Source of the DNA: Akanthomyces muscarius
Taxonomy: Eukaryota; Ascomycota; Sordariomycetes; Hypocreales; Cordycipitaceae
Reading direction: 5' to 3'
NCBI RefSeq assembly: GCF_028009165.1
Contig: NC_079244.1
Span: forward strand, 4,712,001-4,776,000
DNA length: 64,000 nucleotides
Shown here: positions 42,852-54,460 of the stretch, in pieces
How positions within the stretch are numbered: position 1 is the first letter of the stretch
How the letters are laid out: each line of letters opens with the position of its first letter
Notes under the pieces: generated by a model
The model's database searches: none
The model's input: the letters and a program-made list of their open reading frames with translations, nothing else
What the model was told of the DNA's origin: nothing
Translations under genes and position numbers: made by a program

Positions 42852-43410
42852 ATGGACGCACCGTCCTTCGATTTTGATGGCTTCTGAGACGAGGCTGCAT
42901 CGAGCATGCTTCGGTCAGCTTGCTCCTGACTATTTCATCTGCACCGTACACGCTAACGTTCGAATTTCGGATCTCGCAAATACGGCAAATTCTGCGATTT
43001 CGAATTTGTTTGCCAAGGAAAAGGGATGCCTGCCCACAAAGCGGTTGACTGTTTTCAGTCGCCCGTCTTTGAGACTGCGTGCTCTGGAGAATTCAAGGTC
43101 GGCGTCATAATTGTCGACTTTCATTCCTTTGACATTAGCTAACGAGCCCAACTAGGAGGCTGTTTTAAATTCTACGAAACTCTCGATGCTGATATCGAGA
43201 CAGTCGAGCGCATGGTTCAGTACATGTATGTACACGTGCTGCTACATCTCTGCTGCGGAATTTCGCCACGTCTACAACATGCGGGTTTTGCCACGCCTCA
43301 AGATGCACCCAACCCTCTTCCGACGACGAGAAAGACGAGAGAGAAGAGCATCTGGCAGTCTTGTCAGCTCATGATACGACGTCTACAAGTTGAATACTAA
43401 GCTATGCATA
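42852..43410 (+). pseudogene. BTB/POZ-domain protein, decayed
   Basis: A frame starting MDAPSFDFDGF is stopped by TGA at 42885..42887, with more stops before 42960. In the same frame at 42981 comes the BTB core: YGKFCDFEFVCQGKGMPAHK, then QSPVFETACSGEFK. A normal-looking 58-nt intron (43098..43155, GTCGGC donor, CTAAC branch, CTAG acceptor) sits at the place where BTB genes continue with an EA... segment. After it the frame changes by 2 bp near CTCTC at 43180..43184, then reads LDADIETVERMVQYMY, the diagnostic BTB helix. Further pieces (EEHLAVLSAH, YDVYKL) appear in other frames, separated by a deletion. Intact relatives are Cul3 adaptors or nuclear proteins of unknown role. Multiple independent lesions make this a pseudogene. 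Confidence 0.8.
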
Positions 43411-46290
43411 CTACGGCGAGAACATTCATGGCGAAACATAATTCGGGCGGTCAATTACACATGGGTGACTGAAAACCAAGGAATCCGAGTCAACTCACCA
43501 GTATTTCTTTGGTGCGACTGTAACGTATGTATTGTTTGTTGTATGGGAAGAATGACGTAGACTGTGCTAAAGAAGTGGTGTGACTCGGTGATTCGGACAG
43601 CATTCAGATACCAGGTCACGCAAAACAGCAGCTGCGAGAAGTAGTAGGTTATGTGCCACTCTGCATGCACTACAATCCTTTTACGAATTGCTGCTGTACC
43701 TCTACATAATAAAAGATTTTTAGACAAAGCTGTTGCAGAGGTTTTCAGTCGTGCGACTAACTAACTATCTGCTTTGTACTGAACTGTGTAGGGTAGTGAC
43801 TGCTTTGAAACAGTCCGCCTTGGATTCGACCATTGTATGGCTTGCAGAAGACGACTGACACGCCAATTACGTGTGTTGTTGCCAGAAAGTAGAGAAAGAC
43901 GTAAATTCGAACTTCTTTATGAGCATTATCAAGTAGCTCGGTTGAGGAGCCTGGGCAACACGCACACACAGCGGCCCAATACACCCATCCAAGTGTATAG
44001 TGGCGAGATTGTCTGTCAGCTAACTACAAGGCCGTCGTGCGTAGCTCGAGTAACTGGTGCGCATGATCGATATACATGCGCGGCAGAGTCTAGATTGTGA
44101 TGTGCTGGCCGTGTTCCTGCTGTGCTTGTGCACCTGGCGACGCAGCAGGTCCAAGTTTGAATAGCACGGACGGCATGTCCAACGGCCTGCGCTGTGCAAC
44201 CGACCCAGAGTGCAAAGCAGAGCACAGAGAAAACAAGCAATTGCGGGCCCAGAACCAATAAACAACCGTACCTTTCGAAAAAGAAAGAAAAAGAAAAAGA
44301 TACTGGAAAGAGATTTGCAATCTTGCCCGACGAGTTTATACTGTGGGCTGGGCCGACGACTTTCCGTCCTGGAGCGGCCGAAAATAGATGGACCATCCAA
44401 TAGGAGAGGGGGAACTCGTGTTTACAGCTCATTTGAGTTTACGGAGAGTACGTGTCATGGGACGAGTATACCACGGAAACTACGGTGCGTGCCTGTTGAG
44501 CCAGCGTGCCGAGTTGTTGGCCAGACGAGCGCCCGCCGGAATTCTTCTGTCGATGAACATGGCTGAGGCGCACAACGAACGACAGGAATTTCTCGGCCAA
44601 TTCTACTCGCCATCAGATGACGCAGTCACTCATCTGTCGTGCTGATGAGCCACATGCGGCAGGACAACGACGCCAAGTGGTGCTGTCATCTGGAGAGCTT
44701 CAGGTACGGTGTCGGCAGCGCCAAGGCGAGCGGCACACCACACCACGGGAAATGAGGGCTTGCGTAATGCTGGAATTTGGCGCTGCCAGGGAAATGAAAG
44801 CGTCAGACGAGTAAACAGCGTGGCGGCGACAGCGTCATGATTTCCCAACGGCTTTGTTTGCTGAGAATGCAGCTGCGCGTGCCATGGCCAGGCTGGGGAC
44901 GACCTTGTGCCGGCAGCCGTGACAGGTACCAGGGGTTTCAAAACCAGCAGCCAACAAGACCAGGAAAATGGACGGCAAAGTCGGGCGCTAGCAGGCAAGG
45001 ATGGCAGCGTAGTGTCTGGGTTTTACAGCGAATCGATAATCAATCGGCACACGACTGCCGCGGGACGACTGGGTTTATTAGTTTACAAGGATGGCGGATA
45101 TTTTCGTCCCGAGAAAACAAAGGCACAATCGAAGCGCCTTGCCGTGTAGAGTAAAGTCGTCGATGTGCGGCGGCAGGGGCGAAACGACATGAGACAGGCA
45201 TCGAGAGGCCATCAGAGCAAATCAGAGAGCAGAATGGCTCTGTTGTAATTTCGCTTGAGTGTGGACGGAGGAGATGTGGGAGGGTAAGAGGGGAGACTAG
45301 CGCGGGAAAATCGTCCGTCTTCCTTTGTTTTAATTTCAACAAGGGGGGGGATGGGGGTTGGCGGCTTGTTTCGAGTTGCAGGGGCAAGAGGGCAATTGTG
45401 TGGCAAGTTGTGGGTCTATGAACCGGTTTATCGGGATGTTTCAATGATGAGAGAACAAAAAAAAAAGAATCAGCAAAAAGGGTTGATATTGCAAATTGGC
45501 CTGGAGAAAGGGAGATTGTTTGATGGCAACCTGGGGAGCCAGACCTGGACCTTGAGACGAGCAATGAAGTGGGAAGGCCAGAGTATCTGACTGCAGACCG
45601 TGGCGCTCTCAAGCAGTGAATGCCTCGGTGACACGTAATGCGCTGTCAGAAAAGGCGCCTGCCGAGGAACATATGCACAAACTTCGGAATCTACAACACA
45701 CAGACCGGACGAGAAAGGCATGTGCGGAGAGGAGTCGATCAGGCAGGTGAGCAGACAATATGCACACCGACGGTCGCCGGTGGACGGACGACTCCTCACT
45801 ACTGTTCGCATTATTTACACTAGCGGACGCCATGAGAGGCACCTAGGGTTTGTGTTGAACAAAAAGAGGGTTCTCGCAGGTCACTAGCATCAACGTGGCA
45901 GTTGGGTAGTGTGGTAGTTTGGGAGCCAGGCACACTCACGCACCGGTTCCTCCAGCCGGACGTCCCGGAGAAGCTTAGCCTGAGGGGAAGAAGAAAAAGA
46001 AGACGCCATTGAGGCTTCTCACATGTGCTACACACACACGCACATACACATGGAATCAATACATGTGGCCGTATGCAGGACGATGATGTAAACCACTGGG
46101 AAGAAACGAGGTGGCTGGGGAGGATCATGAGCCTGAAAGAATGCAGGCTGCGTCAATAAACAATATTATTGCTGCCATTACGTGTTTTTGGACAATAGCT
46201 GGCCGGTCGGAATGCGGAGCCTCAGGCGTGGCTTGGAACAGAGGAACGCAACACCGACGTGCGCTGTGCTTGGCCGCCGAAGATGATTTT

Positions 46291-46313
46291 AAAAAAAAAA
46301 AAAAAAAAAAAAA
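46291..46313 (+). repeat. Poly(A) run of 23
   Basis: Homopolymer of 23 A in the gene-poor stretch. No retroelement is recognisable on its left, so it cannot be called a retrotransposition tail. Confidence 0.9.
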
Positions 46314-48493
46314 GACTGCGAACAAGCCGAGGTGCATGCACTGCATGTTCCGTTGAAGAAAGAAAACGGGCAGCGAAAGATCAATTGAGGCTGAATTTAC
46401 GTTTGGCTTCCCCATGGGCTGATCTGTCAAGCCGTGGCTTACTGGTTGAGCATCGGGCCAGACGATTCGTGCGAGAAACCGACTCGTGCGGGGAAGTTTC
46501 TCTAGACGTTCAGAAACTCTACCAGTATAACTTTGAGCTGCTCAGTAGCAACGCTTCTCGCGTGGCGCAAATGATTCGCCGAAAGAGAACAAACGGCCTC
46601 GGCTTCGGCCAGACGGGGGGCTACGATTTAGGGTTTATACGCCAGAGGAGCCCGAGATGCTGCAACCTGCCTGTACCGGAGCAAAAGACGCCACGGCGTG
46701 TTCAAGACGGATTGAGAAGAGAAAGATGCTACAGTAGCAGGATGCGGGCTGCATGACATGCCGTGACATGCTTTTCCCCCGCAGGTTTGTGCCTCTTTGT
46801 GTTTGGTGGTGCAATCATATGTAGGTAGTCGAGGTAGCACGCTCGTTTTGTCGTAGCCGTTCGACGGCTCTCCGCAAAAGGCAGACGCCTCGTGTTAAAC
46901 CCAGCCGGGCAAGTCGCGGACAAACGTTACTGTACCAGCAGTAACAATAAAGCCTGAGGGTTTTAAAGTTGCAGATCCAAAGGGTCGAGAACGCGGCCTT
47001 TTTTTTTTGTGTGCCCTCTTTTGCCCTCTTGTGTTATCGGAGATGGACCAACAAAGCGGTGCTGCTGCGCGACTTCTCCGCAGTCCAGTAAAGAGGCCCC
47101 AGCCGAGGCGGAAAAACCAAACTAAATTCTCCTTAGTCTGACCGAGAGACTCCATCTGTTATGTGGTCCCTGTTGTTGCATTCGGTACCTGTGCAGGCAT
47201 TGCGAATAGTCTGGCTGAATTAATGGCGAGGCTCGGGGTGATTCCAGAAGCTGCGCCCGCCCGCCGGCCGCCGGACAAGACAGGGAATGGACAGCGGTGG
47301 TGGTCCGGCACGGCGGCGCCGCTTTCCCTCGGGACAGGGCAGGGGACCCCCTGCTCTTCACTACGCAGAATATGGCAATAAGATGGACGAGTCAAACAGG
47401 TTCTCGGGTCTTGTGTTTTTGGCAATGCGCCGGTCGCCGGTTGTGGAAACTGAGCCGATGCAGGCTTGCGTTCGTGTGGAAGCAGAGACGGGGCGCATAT
47501 GTGCAGGCGGAACAATTGACCCAATCTTTTTTTAATAGAATAATTAACATTTATTCAGAGTTTTTGTCTCCAGTGGCTTCCCGTTTTGAGCAGGTTGGTT
47601 ATCGGTACATAATAGCTATCCGCTCAAGTGGACTCGCGAAAGTCACAAAGTGGACGCGCCATTTTTTTTCCGGGACAAGTGGTTGTTTGGCTGGCTGATG
47701 CGGTACCTGTAACAGTCAGCGCCCCCTACCTAGTGGAAGAGGCAGGGAAACAAATCGAGACTGACGACGACGGCGGCGGCTGGTTTAAAAAAAGAAAAGA
47801 GGCTAACAAACAAAATACGAGCTCATCAGGGAAGACAATGGCCCGTCGTGGCTGTTCATCCCTGGTTTTGCTGTTTACAGTCTTTGTTTCCCTTGTTTGC
47901 TGGTGCGGCAGGCCCCTGCAGTTTCACCTGAAAACTCGGGATCCCTTTGGCGGGTCCTGATTGGCTGGATCTGGACCACCGTACCAGGGGCCACGTTACC
48001 CTTGGTCTGCTTTGGCAGATGCGATCCACTGGCGGCTGATTGGTCTGGCGCTGGGATCAGCGAGCCTGGCGATTCGCTGACTGTAAAACGAAAGAAGCCT
48101 GGTTTGAGGGAATTCATCTGTGTGGTGGTGTGTGGACAATTGAAGAATTAAAAATCAGAGTGCCGAGAAAATGGTCCTGACTTTGGCGTCTTGGCTTCAG
48201 GGATCACAATTGACAGGTTCTCCTATTTCTACGGATACATACTGGTAGAGGTCGAGAGCTTGGTCTGTGGAGAGGGGGCAGTGTCAAGGTGAGCCGCTGC
48301 AGGTGGCTGGGGATTGCAAACGGCGAATGCAAGGCTCGTTTGCTGGCGGGCAGTGCGAGGCATGCAAGGAAAAGGTAAGAATCCATAACAAATAGTAAAC
48401 AATAAAGATGAGAATAGAAATAAACCTGCTCGTTCTAGCTTGGTATCCAGGCTGCCTCTAAAGCTCTAGATGCTTTTACCAGTATTACAGTAC

Positions 48494-48498
<5 letters not shown>

Positions 48499-48544
<46 letters not shown>
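48499..48544 (+). repeat. (TG)23 microsatellite
   Basis: An uninterrupted TG run of 46 bases, preceded by TATA. It could adopt Z-DNA and is likely to be length-polymorphic. Confidence 0.95.
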
Positions 48545-48545
<1 letters not shown>

Positions 48546-50023
48546 CAGTCAGTCGCTTGCAGTCCCCGAATCTGCATTAATTGTCATCGGTAGAAGAACG
48601 CGTCAAGGGGGGCCGCGCGATTTGTTTAACAATGATGAAGCCAATCAATTCTACCAGTAATAGATGGTGTTCCTGTTTCAGAACCTGGCTCCTCAAGAAC
48701 GCGGTGCTACAGAACTGAATGCCTTTTGTCCCAGGGGCGCACGCGACGCCAAGGGAAATACAGTGCCAGTTGGCAGTGCCTGTTGGCTTTGCCTACAGCG
48801 ATTACGTGGTCAGGCAGGGGTTGTTTTTGGCAGGGCATCAAAGGCATGTGCAGCCAAACTATTGCTTGCTGTCTTGGTGTGCACAACAGCAGACTTTGGG
48901 CTGCAATTGAATCATCAAACGAGCCTTTTTCTTTCTTCCTTTGATCTTGGCTGGCTCGCTGTCAAAAACTCAAGATGACTGATACGACGCAATCGTCCCT
49001 TCATTTCTTCCCGACCCAAAGAAAAAAGGAAACAGCGCATCGTGTCGCATGATTGATGAGCTGCCATCACCCCGACCTAATTTCATGTGGTGGGCTGCTG
49101 ACCACAGCTGTAACAGACCACTTCCAGGGGAACCGTAGCGCTACAAGCCACTGTGACAGTAGGTACCATTGACCACTGACTCTGGAGGGTGCGCCTCTGC
49201 TGCAGGTACCACTTCCACACTGCAGGTTCGCTGCTCAGGCACACAAGCACGCCTGTTGGACTGGTGACTGGGTCTGACCTGACAGGCTGGGGCTCTGGCA
49301 ACTGGTTAATGTTGGCGCCCACTGTTGCCACGCACCCACTGTGCATCTGGCGCTAGGCGTTGGATGGCATGGTCGGTACCTGATGGCGCCCGCCGCTTGG
49401 ATGGATCCCTGCACCGCTCTAGCAGTAGCGGCCCCGGCGTGCGGTCCTACCCCTGGTGCGCCCCCCTCCCCTCCCCTCCATCTTCTTTTCCTTCTGGGCC
49501 GAGACGACTGACGACCTGTTGGTGAGAAGCACGTTGGCACGTCCGTCTTACTCGTCGTGCTCGTACGTCGGGCTTGGTCTGGGCCCCCCAACGATGACCC
49601 GCCTTCCAGAGCCTCCTTGGCGCCCGGATTCGCACAAAGATACATACTTTTGGGTACGTACCCGCCCGAGGGCCACCGCTAACTACCACAACCACCAAGG
49701 CAAATGGATACTCGGGCCCCGCCCGCCTGTGCTCCTTCCTGCCACCTGCCTGGGCGCCGCCAACTCAACGCCAAAGGGACAGACATATGGGCACGCACGG
49801 CACGCTGGCATTGGCATGGCACGCAGAGCAATGGTACGGTACCTGCATGACGGGTGGCAAACGCACCCCCATTCCAGGTACCATCGTCCGTTTGCTCACC
49901 TGCCAGGTCTGCCAGTTGCCAGCTGCCCAGTGCACACACACGCACACACTGACATGGACCGCCCAGGCCTGCACTCCCACTCCCGTGCCGCTGCCCTCTT
50001 GCCCTCCTCCTAGCGTCCCCTCC

Positions 50024-50222
50024 GAGCCTCCTCCCACAAGTCTCTCTTCACCCCATCCCTCTGCTCTTCTTAATCCTCCCTTCTCCCACACTTCTTCTCT
50101 TTCACAATCCTTTCCCGTCCTTCCTTTTCTTTCACGTCGTCAAGCTAGCTTCGACTCCTGCTCTGCCACAGCCTCTTTTCGCTGTTTGCCTTCCTTCCTT
50201 TTATCCAACCCCAAGTTAAACA
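50024..50222 (+). promoter_or_regulatory. CT-rich core promoter/leader of the GH128 gene
   Basis: A pyrimidine-rich tract of nearly 200 bases (many TCTC, TTCC and CCTCC runs), starting about 450 and ending about 250 nt upstream of the ATG. Such tracts commonly precede transcription starts of highly expressed filamentous-fungal genes. Confidence 0.55.
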
Positions 50223-50474
50223 GTCTTTGATAGACTCACTTCTTGTCACCACTCCTTCTTATACCGGCCGCGCCGAATCACTTTCGACTCACGTTGCGCA
50301 ATCTTGTTCCTCATACAAGTCAAATTTTACAACACCACGTTTCGAAACATTTCACCACTTTCCTTCAGTTCGCAACTCGAAAAGAAGACCCCAGTAGCCG
50401 ACTAGATTTCTCACTCGTCGACTTACAACAGCAACAAAACACAAACACCAGCAGCAAAACAACAACCCGTCAAC

Positions 50475-51599
50475 ATGATCTCCAAGACCGCCATCGCCCT
50501 GCCTCTGGCTGCCTCGCTCCTCGAGCAGGTCAACGCCTTCAGCCTCCATCGCCACCAGCACGCCGCCGACAAGCGCGACAACGTCGTCTGGCACACCGTC
50601 TTCGAGACCGTCTACGTCACTGCTGGCGCCGAATCTCCCGCCGAGACTCAGCAGGCTTTCGTACAGGACAGCCAGCCAGCCAATGCCGCCAATGCTGCCG
50701 TCGTCACTGTCGACGCCACTCCTTCCCAGGCTCCCGCTGCCGCCGCTCCCGCTCCGGCTCAGACCACTCTGTCCACCGCTGTCAAGCCTGCTCTCAGCAT
50801 CCCTGGCCTGGACGGCATTCTCCCCACCAAGGCCTCCTCTTCCTCGGCCCCGTCCAGCACCGCCCTCGGCTTCGCCAAGCAGGGTATCGCTTACAACGAT
50901 GTATCCATGGCCAAGTCCTTCGGGAAGGCATGCGGCGAACGGTGCGGCTGGTACTACAACTGGGGTTCCAGCTCCGGCGGTCTTGACTCCGGTGCAGAGT
51001 ACATTCCTATGCTCTGGGGTCCCCTGGATGTCCACACCAGCCACTGGGACAGTGATGCTGAGAAGGCTCTCTCCAACGGTGCCAAGGCTATGCTGAGCTT
51101 CAACGAGCCCGATATGCCTTCACAGGCCAATTTGTCTCCCGACGCCGCTGCCAAAGATCACGCCAAGTACTTCTCCAAGTACAAGGGCCGCGCCCAGATT
51201 GGCAGCCCTGCCGTTTCCAACTCTAATCTGGCCGGCCAGGGTATCAAGTGGCTCGAGAGCTTCGTCACCGCATGCAGTAGTACCCCTGACTGCCACTTCG
51301 ACTTCTGCGCCGTTCACTGGTACGCTGATGCCAATGCCCAGAACACGCTGTTCGACCACCTCGAGAAAGCCAAGGTCGCCTGCCAGGGTAAGGCTATCTG
51401 GCTGACCGAGTTTGCTCCCATCAACCCCCCCACCGACACGGTCGCTATCTCCAAATTCATCAAGGACGTCATTCCCCAGCTCGACTCTCTCGACTACCTA
51501 CACGCCTACTCCTACTTCATGGTTGCCCAGCCCGCCCTCATGGACTCGACCACCGGTCTCAGCACCATCGGCAAGGCCTACGCTGCCATTGCCAACTAA
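50475..51599 (+). CDS. GH128 glucanase, Asl1-like cell-wall glycoside hydrolase
   Basis: Single exon of 374 residues. A signal peptide (MISKTAIALPLAASLLEQVNA) is followed by a Ser/Thr/Ala/Pro linker (about 50-130), probably O-glycosylated. From about residue 131 to the end is the PF11790 catalytic barrel: KQGIAYNDVSMAKSF, CGWYYNWGSSSGG, YIPMLWGP, FNEPDMPSQANLSP, GSPAVSN, FDFCAVHWYA and AIWLTEFAPI. E211 in FNEPD is the expected acid/base and E312 in WLTEF the expected nucleophile of the beta-1,3-glucanase mechanism. Fission yeast Asl1 is linked to the cell wall and relatives act on beta-1,3-glucan during growth or sporulation. No GPI signal is seen. Strong C-ending codon bias, the CT-rich leader and a very long upstream region suggest a highly and perhaps complexly regulated gene. 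Confidence 0.93.
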   Translation: MISKTAIALPLAASLLEQVNAFSLHRHQHAADKRDNVVWHTVFETVYVTAGAESPAETQQAFVQDSQPANAANAAVVTVDATPSQAPAAAAPAPAQTTLSTAVKPALSIPGLDGILPTKASSSSAPSSTALGFAKQGIAYNDVSMAKSFGKACGERCGWYYNWGSSSGGLDSGAEYIPMLWGPLDVHTSHWDSDAEKALSNGAKAMLSFNEPDMPSQANLSPDAAAKDHAKYFSKYKGRAQIGSPAVSNSNLAGQGIKWLESFVTACSSTPDCHFDFCAVHWYADANAQNTLFDHLEKAKVACQGKAIWLTEFAPINPPTDTVAISKFIKDVIPQLDSLDYLHAYSYFMVAQPALMDSTTGLSTIGKAYAAIAN

Positions 51600-52634
51600 G
51601 CATGTTGAATCTCTGCGACGATCAAAATCCCACAGATACACCCAACGCAAATACCGACTTGACGGTCGCTATTTGACATGTCATTCTTTTACGCATCTGT
51701 TTCACTTCTTGCACACTCACTAGGGATATACCCGGACAACTTTTTTCTCATTCCATCGCTTTCTTCATTTTTCTACATTTTGATGTCACGGTTACGGAAT
51801 TTTTCTTCATGTTGGTAGAAACGAATACATTTGGAACAAACGGATTTTGTTTTTCTAAGGGCGCACAAAACCACACAATACAGAGGCTTGTTTTACCCTT
51901 CTAGTTGTATATATATTTTCAAGACTTTCTTTCTTCCACATGCACGACGTTCGTTTGCGAAATGGTTATGTTTTTGCAACTACTCGACGTGCGCCAAGGA
52001 CCTGGGTCGTGAAAAAGAAGGCTTGACTCGTAACGCGTCACGTTGACTATAAGCAATAGGTATCTACAATGCAAACTCTGCAAATAACGTATTACGTTTC
52101 CTTTTTTCACTGGTGGATTGCCCTATGCATGTTTTCTTTTCAAGATGATTTCTTTGTGCATGTTTTAGCTGACTGAGATTGTCTATTGCCGCCACCTGAC
52201 TAGTCTTGACGCGTTGCATTGTTCGCGCCCTGGAATTCATCAACTCAATCAATGTCTCGCTCATATCGACAACAAACAAAAAAAGGGCGTCTCGGCTCTT
52301 CATTCCCGCCCCAGCTCAGCAAAATGTCCCGCTTACACATGTGCGCGCAGGCCGCTGCGGCTGCGGCTGAGCTTCACAGCTGATTGGCTATGCAAAAAAG
52401 AAGTAGAGGACAGGGAAATAATGGAATAATTATGTGAAAGGGAGGCAGAAGGGCTTCCACCGAAAGAATAGGCACCATTCAACCAAGGCAAAAGGACATA
52501 AAGGTGTATTATGGAAATCTCCTGTAGAAACGGCCCGCGACCAGCAACGACCAGCTAAGCGGCCGGACCCCGGACAACATGCCGCCCTTTTCTCCATCTT
52601 CTTCTTTGCCTCCATCTCCAAAATCCCTCCAAAA
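51600..52634. other. Convergent 3' region
   Basis: About 1 kb between convergent genes, AT-rich in the first half. No gene recognised. Confidence 0.45.
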
Positions 52635-54460
52635 TCACGGCGACGACCTTCCATGCAGCGTATGCCCCGTGTACGTGGCCCACGGCGCAATGCTTTTGCT
52701 GCTCTGCCTCTGTTCGCCGGGAGTGCATGGCGCAGTGGCAGCCACCTCGGTGTCGACCTGGGAGTTGCGGTGCCTGCCCAGCAGCTTATGCGGCAGCCTC
52801 TGCGACAGCGGCGACAGCTGCAGAGAGCCAATGGGCGCTGTTTCGCGCTCAATCGTCGTCGTCACAATGACAGTCGGACGCTTCTGCTCCGCGGCAAGCA
52901 TCTTGGCCGCCGTCATGCTCAGTGAGTCGCACGACTCCACATCGTAGTCGGCGCCGTGTGAGCAGCATCGTGTCGTGGTCGTGAGTGCTAGGTCGGCTGG
53001 TGTCGAGGGCAGCGTGCTGCCTGCGTCAAGAAGGCAAGGCGAAAAGCTCCGGCGGGGACTGTTGCCGCCACGAGCTGCCGTGGAAGGCCGGTGATGCGGA
53101 CCGTCATTGCCGTTGATGTTGCAGGCCCGGATGGAGCTGTGGATGGATGTGCCGGCATTGTCCTTTGATGTCACCCATTGTATAACAATGGCAGAGAATA
53201 AAACTGCCCAGTTAGCAGCTCGTAAGAAGACGGCCGATCAGGCGCGTTACGTACTATCACAGTTGCAGCACATGAGGCATACCCAGCCAGGTTCACCATT
53301 CAGCCCCATCAGAACAGACAGGTTGCTTTGTTGAGTTAGCATATAAAGTCTCTTTGGGCACACGACGACATACACAATGCTGCTCACCAGCGTGCAGCAC
53401 GAGCCCACAAAGGTCCGAAAAGCAACCGTTCGGAGTCGTGCATTGGCATGTGTCTGTGGCATATTTTTATACGAATGCAAGTCTGTGATGTCAGGATGCG
53501 TCTTCTCCTTTCAAATCCGAGTTGCCTGCTGAGACTCACTCTTCAAGGGAATAAGAAAGAGCACTGTCAGATAGACATTGACGACGGCGTCAAATGATAT
53601 CAGCGGAATCATGGAGATGCTCTGCATACCAATGATGCACTGTCCGTTCTCCATCCGAGCGATTCGGCTGCGCTTGTCAGGGCCATGTGAGGACTTGGGG
53701 TCATTGAACTACTAACAAGATGAAATTGAGAATGACGACCACAACGTATACTCCCAGCATACCGAACGAGTTGAAAATATACAACCTGGACTGCAGCCGG
53801 CGCTTGGCAGATCCTCGAACAACATGCTAGCGACGTTTTAGTCAGCTATCCGCGCTTTGCTGGCATTTCTACTCACGGCCTTTTCGACGAGAAATAAATA
53901 GATAAACTGCCAATGTTAGAGCACCGAGCGGCCAGCCGATGTGAAATACTAACAATCTGCCATTTCAGTTAGCTGATTTCATCGCGAAAGAAAAGGGTGC
54001 TTCATGTACCTTTGTCGTCACGTAGCAGACCAGACATAGTAAAATTGCGCCGCGACAAATAGTCAAGTTGCGATTTACTCCAAAGGCATGCTGTAGCATA
54101 GCCGTCGCAAACACGAAGCAATACGAGTCGACGTATATAGCAAAGACGACTGCACATGCCAAAATAAGCGTCAGTCATCGCATTTGTTGCAATCACTCTC
54201 TGATCGGGGAATGGAATGGACATACGCCACGCAACGAAAGGAAGCCGTCGCCAGATCTTGATGACAAGTATGCGCTGCGCTAACAAGAATTTTAATTATT
54301 AGCTCTCTAATAAAATATGTCTGCAAACGTCGCATTTCGACGGCGAGGAGCACATACTCAGGAAATGCGACAGCGCCGTCGTGGCCGCCAGGGACAACGC
54401 GACATTGACCACCTGGCCGACCAAGGGCACTTTCGCCTGGCCATCCAACGACGATGACAT
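52635..54460 (-). CDS. Nine-exon multi-pass membrane protein of unknown function
   Basis: Exons: 54460..54358, 54279..54226, 54149..54010, 53906..53877, 53826..53717, 53667..53540, 53482..53374, 53325..53255 and 53203..52635. All junctions are GT-AG and in phase, giving 437 residues. Exon 4 is only 30 nt (FIYLFLVEKA). Hydrophobic segments include VPLVGQVVNVALSLAATTAL, VFAIYVDSYCFVFATAML, GAILLCLVCYVTTK, MLGVYVVVVILNF, LISFDAVVNVYLTVLFLIPL, TFVGSCCTLVSSIV and ILFSAIVIQWVTSKD, so about seven passes. NARLRTVAFRTFVG and GEPGWVCLMCCN are conserved in a fungal family I remember without a name. The C-terminal ~175 residues are hydrophilic, Ser/Thr-rich and probably cytosolic. Seven passes with a long tail suggest a receptor-like topology, which is only an inference. 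Confidence 0.85.

Larger units (their letters stand above)
43411..50474. other. Long gene-poor stretch
   Basis: About 7 kb without a gene I can support on either strand. Open frames are short, differ in phase and match no family. It contains a 23-A run, a (TG)23 microsatellite, eight GGTACC sites between 44.9 and 49.9 kb, and a CT-rich tract just before the GH128 start. It may be an extended promoter of the GH128 gene, hold non-coding transcripts, or be decayed sequence. Confidence 0.5.

Noticed and set aside
45040..45612. 190-codon minus-strand ORF in the gene-poor region
   Set aside because: Composition is not protein-like and no domain or splice structure is visible.
46291..46313. Retroelement tail (poly-A)
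   Set aside because: No reverse transcriptase, target-site duplication or SINE-like body to the left.
48499..48544. CRISPR or telomeric repeat
   Set aside because: It is a plain TG dinucleotide run with no spacers and no TTAGGG units.
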